This document shows, piece by piece, positions 1 through 5,728 of a DNA stretch of 23,200 nt; position 1 is the first letter of the stretch; every line of letters starts with the position of its first letter. Position numbers and translations under genes: made by a program. The notes below the pieces were generated by a model that was not told the origin of the DNA, searched no databases, and saw nothing but the letters and a program-made list of their open reading frames with translations. The DNA comes from a virus: the IMG/VR virus record IMGVR_UViG_3300025132_000314, positions 1 through 23,200 of that record; one strand, written 5' to 3'.

Positions 1-22
1 CTTCTTTTAAGAGATCATCCAT
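1..22 (-). CDS. Start of an unidentified CDS leaving the window on the left (partial)
   Basis: Only the first seven codons are visible, reading M-D-D-L-L-K-E on the minus strand from an ATG at 22-20. A clear AGGAG ribosome-binding site (plus-strand positions 30-34) sits 7 nt upstream, the same arrangement as the other genes here. The gene follows the head-maturation block, where T4 would place its scaffold or major capsid gene, but nothing in seven residues identifies it. The leader contains L-K-E, which fits a gp21-type cleavage pattern, but this is far too short to weigh. Confidence 0.5.
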
Positions 23-88
23 TATTATTCTCCTATTTAGGATTTAGTATAGTTATTGGGAACTATAATAGAATTATTATATTTCGGT

Positions 89-115
89 TACACCGTATAT
101 GATAGGAACGGTGTG
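89..115. other. Stem-loop in the intergenic gap downstream of rpsU
   Basis: ACACCGT at 90-96 and ACGGTGT at 108-114 form a perfect 7-bp stem with an 11-nt loop; T89/G115 could add a wobble pair. On the minus-strand transcript the stem lies about 30 nt after the bS21 stop codon and about 65 nt before the next ATG. It is not followed by a U-tract on that strand, so it is a poor intrinsic terminator. It could be an mRNA stability or leader structure, or chance. Confidence 0.35.
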
Positions 116-124
116 TTTAGTTTT

Positions 125-140
125 GATATATATAAATATA
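125..140 (+). promoter_or_regulatory. AT-rich element with TATAAATA octamer (late-promoter-like, wrong strand)
   Basis: The gap after the bS21 stop contains TATAAATA at 131-138 on the plus strand, inside a longer AT run. TATAAATA is the T4 late-promoter core, but all genes run the other way, where the sequence reads TATTTATA. The same octamer occurs in two other gaps (1224-1231 and 5712-5719). In such an AT-rich genome this may be composition only. Confidence 0.2.
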
Positions 141-145
141 AAAAA

Positions 146-373
146 TTAAAATTTTCTTCCTCTTTTACGAGAATCTTCTTCTAATAGCTTTACTTTTTTC
201 CAATAGTTACGAGCTTTAGCTTTGTTTTTCATCTCTTTTTTAACCGCAGATGGTTTTTTATAAAATTCACGCTCTCTTAGTTCAAACATAAGATTTGAAT
301 CTTTTACTTTTCTTTTGAATATACTGAGAGCTTTTTCGTAATTATTATTTTTTACGACAACCTTTATTGACAT
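146..373 (-). CDS. rpsU: Phage-encoded small ribosomal subunit protein bS21
   Basis: The 75-residue product matches bacterial bS21 along its length. It has the N-terminal beta strand (MSIKVVVKNNN), the helix with the F-K-R-K-V pattern, the diagnostic R-E-R-E-F-Y-K-K-P segment at about residues 33-41, and a very basic tail ending R-K-R-G-R-K-F. The length is normal for the family (about 65-75 residues), so the gene looks intact. bS21 sits on the 30S platform near the anti-Shine-Dalgarno end of 16S rRNA and helps initiation. Phage copies are known and are thought to exchange into host ribosomes to favour phage messages; that role is inferred here. The ATG has a GGGG sequence 5 nt upstream. The gene follows the preceding CDS by 13 nt, so it is probably co-transcribed with the head genes, suggesting late expression. 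Confidence 0.93.
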   Translation of the reverse strand: MSIKVVVKNNNYEKALSIFKRKVKDSNLMFELREREFYKKPSAVKKEMKNKAKARNYWKKVKLLEEDSRKRGRKF

Positions 374-386
374 ATTTACCCCTTTA

Positions 387-1208
387 CTATAAACTATCTC
401 GTTGTTTCATTAATCTATTGAATTGTTGAGTTATTCTAAAAGCTTTATCACTTAGACTCTGTTTCATCTGATAATCTGTTAGTTTAGCAGCCATCGCAAG
501 AAGCTTTTTCTTTTCGGCTTTTAATTTTTGTATCTGTTTATTCAACTGTTCTTTCTTTTTAGCATCCTCATCGATACTTTTTTCACCTTTAGATTTGTAA
601 TTTCTATCTACATAATTAAAGAAATCTTTTTTATCAGAATCACTCATATCTCCGATATCAGAAACATTAAATTTTTTCATAGCTTTTTTAAAAAATGCTT
701 TGTAATCATCTTCTTCTCTGAACATCATTCTTTCAGCTTCATCCATATCATCTCTCATATCCCTATCATCATCATCGTGACCTGGTATATGTTTTTCCCC
801 TATCTGATAATATCTACCTAATATGTGTCCCATATCTTCATACAATCCACTCATTCTTTCCTGTAGAGAATTAGCTTCCGTAGCTACTTTACCGAATTGT
901 TTTGATAGTCCTGTGAGTTCTTTCATATTACGACTGACTGTTACTTTATCGAACATATCATCAACTTCTGATAAAGTGTGTTGAGCTGCTCCTTCTGCTA
1001 TAGAAGATAAAGTTTCTGCTACCTCTTTCAGATTACCTTTACCATAAATTGACTCACCTATAGAATTGAAGTTGCGAATTGTTTCGGTTAACTCTTTTAC
1101 ATTTACAGATGGTTGTTCCTCTTCATTCTTTGTCCAAGGACTTTCTGAAATTACACCACCAGCAACTGTTATTTCGTTGAGTAAATCTTTTAATTTTATA
1201 TTAGCCAT
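387..1208 (-). CDS. Acidic, helical head-region protein; scaffold candidate
   Basis: This is a 273-residue protein of unknown function. The N-terminus, M-A-N-I-K-L-K-D-L-L-N-E, resembles that of the gene at 1850-1233 and ends in L-N-E, a possible prohead-protease site. The middle is acidic (an H-D-D-D-D-R-D-M-R-D-D-M run around residues 143-155). Next comes a segment with K-F-N-V-S-D-I-G-D-M-S-D-S-D-K-K-D-F-F-N, of a type I recall from marine T4-like head proteins. The C-terminus is a predicted coiled coil rich in K, Q and L. Charge, helicity and position downstream of the gp21-like protease make a scaffold/prohead-core role (like T4 gp22) the best guess, but no domain proves it. The ATG has AAGGAG 6 nt upstream, and 24 nt separate it from the preceding stop. 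Confidence 0.8.
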   Translation of the reverse strand: MANIKLKDLLNEITVAGGVISESPWTKNEEEQPSVNVKELTETIRNFNSIGESIYGKGNLKEVAETLSSIAEGAAQHTLSEVDDMFDKVTVSRNMKELTGLSKQFGKVATEANSLQERMSGLYEDMGHILGRYYQIGEKHIPGHDDDDRDMRDDMDEAERMMFREEDDYKAFFKKAMKKFNVSDIGDMSDSDKKDFFNYVDRNYKSKGEKSIDEDAKKKEQLNKQIQKLKAEKKKLLAMAAKLTDYQMKQSLSDKAFRITQQFNRLMKQRDSL

Positions 1209-1221
1209 AATATTCTCCTTA

Positions 1222-1233
1222 GATATAAATATC
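1222..1233. promoter_or_regulatory. Near-palindromic AT element GATATAAATATC
   Basis: Arms GATAT and ATATC flank a 2-nt AA centre, placed between the stop of one head gene and the RBS of the next. It contains TATAAATA on the plus strand (1224-1231). Similar elements are at 125-140 and 5709-5723. A promoter or processing role is possible but unproven. Confidence 0.2.
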
Positions 1234-1850
1234 TACTTTCTTAATTTTCCTTTCGGCATATATCGCCTAAATCCACTTCTAACTTTTCTAAACAACATTC
1301 TTAAAAAGGGTCTTTCTCCTTCGTGTGTTCTATTTACTTTGCCAGTTTCTATACCTCTGACAATATCCAATGCATCATACTTACCACTTTTAACACCATC
1401 CATCATTATTTTAATAACTTGCTGTGAAGCCTTACCCAATACATTCGACATTTTTTTAACATCAACATCTATATTAGACTTTGCTTCAGGATTACTGAAC
1501 TTAGCAGGTATAGAGGTGATATCTTCTTTTTGAAATTTATCTTCCAAACCATCCTTACCATCCAAATAATTGTAAACACTTTGTAAGTAATCCATAGATT
1601 TAGTAAGTTTAGATTGTACCCATGCTGGCATTGATACTTCACCACCATTACCAACGTTATCAACTATTTTGTAAATCATTTTAGCATACTTCATAGAACG
1701 TTCTAATTGAGCTTTAGCCATTTTACCTTCATGGTCACCAGCTTCATTGACATCATACTTTTTCTTTTTGTACAATATATCAAGAGCATCTATATCTTTA
1801 TCAATATAGTCTTCCGGCTTTTCTAACAATATGTCTTTAAGTTTTATCAC
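1233..1850 (-). CDS. Conserved head-region protein with short LXE-ending leader
   Basis: A 205-residue protein of unknown function. The leader, M-I-K-L-K-D-I-L-L-E, is nearly the same as that of the neighbouring 273-residue protein and ends in L-L-E, matching the (L/I)-X-E specificity of T4-type prohead proteases. Residues about 39-95 form a recognisable block (G-K-M-A-K-A-Q-L-E-R-S, then P-A-W-V-Q-S-K-L-T-K-S and D-Y-L-Q-S-V-Y-N-Y-L) of a kind I recall from marine T4-like phage structural genes. The C-terminus is strongly basic (F-R-R-Y-M-P-K-G-K-L-R-K), perhaps for DNA contact. The start is GTG at 1850-1848, overlapping the upstream TGA (GTGA). I see no SD sequence before it, so translational coupling is likely. 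A capsid-internal or core protein is my inference. Confidence 0.8.
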   Translation of the reverse strand: MIKLKDILLEKPEDYIDKDIDALDILYKKKKYDVNEAGDHEGKMAKAQLERSMKYAKMIYKIVDNVGNGGEVSMPAWVQSKLTKSMDYLQSVYNYLDGKDGLEDKFQKEDITSIPAKFSNPEAKSNIDVDVKKMSNVLGKASQQVIKIMMDGVKSGKYDALDIVRGIETGKVNRTHEGERPFLRMLFRKVRSGFRRYMPKGKLRK

Positions 1851-2497
1851 TTTATTAATTTATATGCAATATCAGCCATCTTTGAGATAGATAACTTTTC
1901 ATATCTTTTTTTGTTAGCACCCGTTAGTGCTTGATGTACTTTCATTATAGCATTGGCAGTTTGCATGTCTATAATAACTCCACCGATTCTTTTGAATTGT
2001 TTTTTCTTTACAATATCCTTTATCTTATCCATATTGTTGGCTTCATTTACGGACTCGCCTGCAAATTGTCTTTTGTAAAAATCTACATCTGATTTAGATT
2101 GTTTTTTAGGAGCTGGTTTATCTTTCTTTTTGAACTTATCTTTAATTCTTTGAAATATACTCTTTGCTTTTTTATGAGCTGAAGGATCTTTTTTTGCATA
2201 GGAAGATTGACGAGCAGTATTTACAGATATCTTATTTCCTTGAGCATTCTGTATAGCCATACGGGCTGCTGTAGCGATTACTGCTGGGTTTTCATTCAGA
2301 ATCGACTCATACATTTCTTTAACCTTTTTTGGTAAATCATCATGTTTTGTAGCAGCGTATTTCTTAACAGATTTCTTATCCATAGATTTAGCAGCCTTCT
2401 GAGCAGCTTTGGAAAACTTACTAGCAGGCACATCACCTTTCTGTATAGCTCTTACTATACCCATAAATTTCTGTTGCTGTTTGGATTTGGCTGGCAT
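1847..2497 (-). CDS. DUF3008-like basic protein with a conserved C-terminal helical domain
   Basis: A 216-residue, very basic protein. The first about 60 residues (M-P-A-K-S-K-Q-Q-Q-K-F-M-G, then A-A-T-K-H-D-D-L-P-K-K-V-K-E) match from memory the small DUF3008 family, usually a free-standing protein of phages and bacteria with unknown function. A lysine-rich linker follows (about 95-140). The C-terminal about 60 residues (K-K-K-Q-F-K-R-I-G-G-V-I-I-D then A-N-A-I-M-K-V-H-Q-A-L) form a second helical unit that I recall from marine phage head proteins. The product therefore looks like a fusion of two small modules. An internal E-S-I-L-N-E could be a prohead protease site. The ATG is one base after the preceding stop, with AAGGA 8 nt upstream. 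It lies just after the protease block, so a prohead component is plausible. Confidence 0.8.
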   Translation of the reverse strand: MPAKSKQQQKFMGIVRAIQKGDVPASKFSKAAQKAAKSMDKKSVKKYAATKHDDLPKKVKEMYESILNENPAVIATAARMAIQNAQGNKISVNTARQSSYAKKDPSAHKKAKSIFQRIKDKFKKKDKPAPKKQSKSDVDFYKRQFAGESVNEANNMDKIKDIVKKKQFKRIGGVIIDMQTANAIMKVHQALTGANKKRYEKLSISKMADIAYKLIK

Positions 2498-2498
2498 T

Positions 2499-2753
2499 TT
2501 ATTTATCCTTGGTTGCTATATTATCAATTAGTTTACTAAGTTTATCCAGCATTGGACTTACTTTACCAAATGCTTTATCTAAAATTCTAGAAGAAGTTTT
2601 ATTACCAGTAGATTTATCCAACATCTTTTTTATATCGCTGATTCCCATTATAAAATCAATCTCTATCTCTTGATATTTTCTTATTATTGCCTTGTCTTTA
2701 ACTTCATTTATAGCTTTATACCTTTTACCATTAATTTCTATAATACGTTTCAT
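2499..2753 (-). CDS. Small conserved protein downstream of the prohead protease
   Basis: An 84-residue protein I do not recognise. It opens with M-K-R-I-I-E-I-N-G-K-R-Y-K-A-I, a short beta-hairpin-like motif that recurs as T-I-T-I-N-G-Q-K-Y-K-P-I near the C-terminus of the gene at 4210-3356. The rest is predicted helical with regular L/I/M spacing (K-M-L-D-K, then M-L-D-K-L-S-K-L-I-D). The ATG is 3 nt after the protease stop, with GGGGATAGG just upstream, so it is co-translated with the protease. An assembly accessory role is a guess from position. Confidence 0.75.
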   Translation of the reverse strand: MKRIIEINGKRYKAINEVKDKAIIRKYQEIEIDFIMGISDIKKMLDKSTGNKTSSRILDKAFGKVSPMLDKLSKLIDNIATKDK

Positions 2754-2756
2754 TTC

Positions 2757-3359
2757 CTATCCCCTCATTATATCGTTAATGACTGCTTCAACCCTACCAT
2801 ACTTTGTATCACGAACTGCGACATTCTTATCAACACTTTCGTTCATTGGATATAGGAAAGCACCATGTGTAGATGGATTACTTACGAAATCAAAAGCGAT
2901 TAGTTCAAAGTCATCACCTACCTGTTGAGCATCCGATTCGTGCATTGGTTCTACTGAACCCATTCCACGAGAAGATATACCTAATTTGATTCCATTCTTA
3001 AATAATTCTCTGAGTATGTTACCGCTTGGTGTGGTTAGTATCTCTACTGTACCGACTAAATCATCTCCATTGAATGACATCTCTGTAATATTGTGGGAGA
3101 CATTTGATAAATTCACAACAGATGACTCAGGATGGTCGAGTTCTCCCATAGCTCTTTTTTGTTTTACAAACCCTTCGGAATACTTCTTTGCCTCCCGCAT
3201 TAGAATTTCTTTTGGATAAACCCTACCATTTTGGTTTTTGGTATCAGCTCTTTGTAGAACACCCTTAACAACTAATTTTCCGTTGTTTTCTTTCATAGCC
3301 TCACTTATCTGGTGTGGCTGTATTTCAAATGGTAAATAATCTACTATTAATTGTTTCAT
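2757..3359 (-). CDS. 21: T4 gp21-like prohead core protease
   Basis: A 200-residue serine protease of the T4 gp21 (herpesvirus assemblin-like) type. It would cleave scaffold and capsid proteins in the prohead before DNA packaging. Family hallmarks are visible: N-G-R-V-Y-P (45-50) after the first strands, G-E-L-D-H-P-E-S with probable catalytic His76, and L-G-I-S-S-R-G-M-G-S with the nucleophilic Ser at 129 or 130. A-F-D-F-V-S-N-P-S-T around residue 157 closes the fold. T4 gp21 is about 212 residues, so the length fits. H-Q-I-S-E-A-M at 16-22 holds I-S-E, matching the (L/I)-X-E cleavage rule, and may be a self-processing site. The start overlaps the upstream stop as ATGA, implying coupling. 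Identification is firm; the exact catalytic Ser and Asp are inferred. Confidence 0.94.
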   Translation of the reverse strand: MKQLIVDYLPFEIQPHQISEAMKENNGKLVVKGVLQRADTKNQNGRVYPKEILMREAKKYSEGFVKQKRAMGELDHPESSVVNLSNVSHNITEMSFNGDDLVGTVEILTTPSGNILRELFKNGIKLGISSRGMGSVEPMHESDAQQVGDDFELIAFDFVSNPSTHGAFLYPMNESVDKNVAVRDTKYGRVEAVINDIMRG

Positions 3360-4210
3360 TTTAGACTCCTAAATGTTCTATCATAAATCTCTTTTAATAC
3401 ACGAGGATTAGATTTTTTCTTTTCTTCTTTAATTGGTTTATATTTCTGTCCATTAATTGTGATTGTTTCGTCTTTACCCTTTACAATAGATTTAGCATAA
3501 TCTCCTAAATCAAACAAAGTTTCATCACCTTCACCATCCATAGCCTTTCTAATTTTTTCATCATCTACTAGTTTTTTAAGAGCTGCGTCTGCTTCTTCTT
3601 TACTACCAAAATACATTGGAGAAGATCCCATTCCCAATTCTATAGCATATTGAGGTTCATCAGTCATATTTCCATCATCATCAAAATTTGGAGCAGCATG
3701 AAATCCTAATACATTATCGGGATCGTCATCTTTTCCAACCAAGCCATGAATCTCTCCACCATAGTTTGCATCTTCTGAACCAACTGTTAGTCCTTTATCC
3801 TTTGCAATACCATGCAACTCATCTTCAATTTTTTCATTTTCTTTTTCTGATGCATTTTTTTCGTCATCTCCATATTCTCTATCAAAATCTGCTTGTCTAC
3901 CAGCATCACGATCATCATCGTAACCAGCACTTGGTATATCGCCAGTATCAGGTTCATCACTAGCATCAAATGCATCTCTTTCAAAATCACTGCCACCTAA
4001 CTTATCACCTGCATCTTTTTCACTATCATCACCGCCTTTTTCTTGCCCACTCATCTTATCCCAAGCTTGCTTTGCTGGATGGTCTTTATCCATCTTTTTA
4101 GCAGCACCGGCAGTCATTTCTTGAGACTCACCATCCTTATCTTTATACTTGATGATTTTGTCGTCATCAACTTCATCGATACTTTGTGCAATTTCTAATA
4201 ATGAAATCAT
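3356..4210 (-). CDS. Highly acidic head-region protein upstream of the protease
   Basis: A 284-residue protein of unknown function. Residues about 15-55 carry a motif (I-I-K-Y-K-D-K-D-G-E-S-Q-E-M then K-M-D-K-D-H-P-A-K-Q-A-W-D-K-M) that I recall from marine T4-like phages. The middle (about 55-130) is a low-complexity D/E/G-rich stretch. A small folded region follows (about 130-225, Y-A-I-E-L-G-M-G-S-S-P-M-Y-F-G-S), then T-I-T-I-N-G-Q-K-Y-K-P-I and a basic C-terminus. The N-terminal M-I-S-L-L-E contains L-L-E, a possible protease site. The start forms TAATG with the upstream gene and the end forms ATGA with the protease. Strong acidity fits a prohead-core or scaffold protein such as T4 gp67/gp68/gp22, but this is inference. 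Confidence 0.8.
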   Translation of the reverse strand: MISLLEIAQSIDEVDDDKIIKYKDKDGESQEMTAGAAKKMDKDHPAKQAWDKMSGQEKGGDDSEKDAGDKLGGSDFERDAFDASDEPDTGDIPSAGYDDDRDAGRQADFDREYGDDEKNASEKENEKIEDELHGIAKDKGLTVGSEDANYGGEIHGLVGKDDDPDNVLGFHAAPNFDDDGNMTDEPQYAIELGMGSSPMYFGSKEEADAALKKLVDDEKIRKAMDGEGDETLFDLGDYAKSIVKGKDETITINGQKYKPIKEEKKKSNPRVLKEIYDRTFRSLK

Positions 4211-4395
4211 TAGTCTTTCTCCATCATTATTTCGTGTTTAAGACTTTCCAATTGTTCTATCCATTGACCAAGCCTTCTCAACATATAATTCTTATCTACA
4301 TCTTTTTTCTGTATCTCTATTTGCCATCTTTTCAACAAAGTCGAAATACTAAAAAGCGTGTCCATATAGGACTTCTTTTTATCCTCAAACGCCAT
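4210..4395 (-). CDS. Small helical protein in the head gene block
   Basis: A 61-residue charged protein (M-A-F-E-D-K-K-K-S-Y start) predicted to be two helices, with W24 and W45 the only tryptophans. I do not recognise it. It is placed precisely: its stop overlaps the next start by one base (TAATG), and its start lies 11 nt after the previous gene's stop. Tight packing and proper codons support it as real. T4 also keeps small core genes (67, 68) in this interval. Confidence 0.65.
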   Translation of the reverse strand: MAFEDKKKSYMDTLFSISTLLKRWQIEIQKKDVDKNYMLRRLGQWIEQLESLKHEIMMEKD

Positions 4396-4406
4396 AGTAA
4401 TCTCGG

Positions 4407-4832
4407 TTACTGTAACTGACCTACCTTATTCGCTAGTTTTACTAACCTCTCACTTATTTTGTTTAAAGCCTTATGTGTATTTTTCCAATATGACCTAGAA
4501 TCTACATTCAGTTCATTCTTTAAACGTACATTCATCTTTACTAATTTATCTAAATTATTGAGACTATCTCTAATCTCTCTCATAGAACGACCAATCTTTT
4601 GTTTTGGTGACAAAGTTTCATCGTTTCTATAATCGTGGTACTTACCCTCACTAACATAATTGTAGCCAGTTGAACCCAAATCTCTTTTCTTTTTCTTCTT
4701 TTTGTCTTTTTTAGGGTCGGAAAAGGCATATGGAGTTTGATATCCAGGTGTGGCAGCTGAGGTAGAAGCTTCTTCGAGCTCCTTTTTGATTAACTCTCTG
4801 ATAATCTCTTTGAGTTTATCCATTTTTGACAT
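4407..4832 (-). CDS. Small head-region protein with LEE-ending leader
   Basis: About 141 residues. The leader M-S-K-M-D-K-L-K-E-I-I-R-E-L is an amphipathic helix that runs on to K-K-E-L-E-E, then A-S-T-S-A-A-T-P-G-Y-Q-T-P-Y-A-F-S. The L-E-E/A junction fits prohead protease specificity, and the S/T/P segment with Y-Q-T-P-Y-A-F is a pattern I recall from marine phage head genes. A poly-lysine run follows, then a helical C-terminal half. I start it at the ATG at 4832 because GGAG (plus 4840-4843) is 7 nt upstream. An earlier in-frame TTG at 4838 lacks such spacing. The 5' end overlaps the upstream gene by 17 nt. It could be a scaffold or internal protein; function is unknown. Confidence 0.75.
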   Translation of the reverse strand: MSKMDKLKEIIRELIKKELEEASTSAATPGYQTPYAFSDPKKDKKKKKKRDLGSTGYNYVSEGKYHDYRNDETLSPKQKIGRSMREIRDSLNNLDKLVKMNVRLKNELNVDSRSYWKNTHKALNKISERLVKLANKVGQLQ

Positions 4833-5679
4833 TTTCAAGCTCCTTAACTAATTGATAATATCTCATTAGCGTAACTACTTGTTTATCTTCAACTATTCTA
4901 CCTTTCATAAGGGTATCTGCCTGATTTATAGCCTCATTAAGTTTAATCTTTGTAACTTTATCATCAACTTTAGGTAAAAATGATTGGAGTTTAGATTTTA
5001 CTCTTAAAGTTTCAGTTTCTATGAAATCTTTTAAAGAATTTGTGTTTGAAATATTGTTTATGTATTCTTTCAAAAGTTTTTTCTGTGATTGACTTAGTGA
5101 GCTATATTTTTTATTGAATTTTTCTACTAATATACCGTAAGCAAGGAGTCTTAAATCTTTTTCTTGCTTTTTGTAACCCTCAACAAGTGCTTTTTCTTTC
5201 TTTTCAGATGAAATAGACTTTCTTGTGATGTGTTCTACTATGGTAAATCTACTTTGGGTTTCAGAAGCAGGATTTGTACCATAATTTGAATCAAATATTT
5301 TGTATATTGAAGCATTGACTTTGTAATTTGGAATTCTAGCCATAAAAAAATCATTTACATTGTAATTTTTCTTAATTTCTTTAATTAAGTTGTATTTTTC
5401 TCTTTTTAAAGTAGAATTGTTAATTTTTTTGTGTGTTTTTACAACAGCATCAACTAAATGGTTAGCTTTTATTTCAGACTTGTAATTTTCAGTTGTAAGA
5501 ACTCTGTATAATTCGTATTCCTTTCCTAATTGTGTTTTCTTATTAAAAAATTCTTTTAAAATCTTTGCGGCTGAACCCTTTTTATCATTATTCAGAACAT
5601 CAACTGTTATTTGTCTTGTCAATAATTCGAATAAGATACCTGTATTACGAATTTTTGAGTGTTTTGTTTTTAAACTCAT
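4816..5679 (-). CDS. Conserved protein of unknown function next to the portal gene
   Basis: About 287 residues, almost entirely alpha-helical and rich in K, N and I. The N-terminus (K-H-S-K-I-R-N-T-G-I-L-F-E-L-L-T-R-Q-I-T) is the most distinctive part; I recall similar starts in marine T4-like phage genes beside the portal, all unassigned. No signal peptide or membrane segment is seen. The ATG at 5679 is chosen because GGAG lies 6 nt upstream; an in-frame TTG at 5691 overlaps that GGAG and is unlikely to be the start. About 50 nt separate it from the portal stop, one of the larger gaps here. A portal- or prohead-assembly role is suggested only by position. Confidence 0.75.
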   Translation of the reverse strand: MSLKTKHSKIRNTGILFELLTRQITVDVLNNDKKGSAAKILKEFFNKKTQLGKEYELYRVLTTENYKSEIKANHLVDAVVKTHKKINNSTLKREKYNLIKEIKKNYNVNDFFMARIPNYKVNASIYKIFDSNYGTNPASETQSRFTIVEHITRKSISSEKKEKALVEGYKKQEKDLRLLAYGILVEKFNKKYSSLSQSQKKLLKEYINNISNTNSLKDFIETETLRVKSKLQSFLPKVDDKVTKIKLNEAINQADTLMKGRIVEDKQVVTLMRYYQLVKELENVKNG

Positions 5680-5708
5680 TTTAAACTCCAATCATTGTAC
5701 AATACTTC

Positions 5709-5723
5709 ATATATAAATATATC
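5709..5723. promoter_or_regulatory. AT-rich element with TATAAATA between portal and the next gene
   Basis: TATAAATA at 5712-5719 on the plus strand lies within a near-palindromic AT run in the about 50-nt gap after the portal stop. It is the third such element in a gap (see 125-140 and 1222-1233). The orientation is opposite to the genes, so calling it a late promoter is weak. Confidence 0.2.
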
Positions 5724-5728
5724 GTTAG

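Noticed and set aside
32-43. Short palindrome TCCTA-TT-TAGGA over the RBS of the left-edge gene
   Set aside because: A 2-nt loop is too tight for a stable hairpin, and the arms are only 5 bp.
528-821. Plus-strand hydrophobic ORF opposite the 273-residue gene
   Set aside because: It is antisense to a well-supported gene, has F/I-rich content that mirrors K/D/N codons of the real frame, and lacks an RBS.
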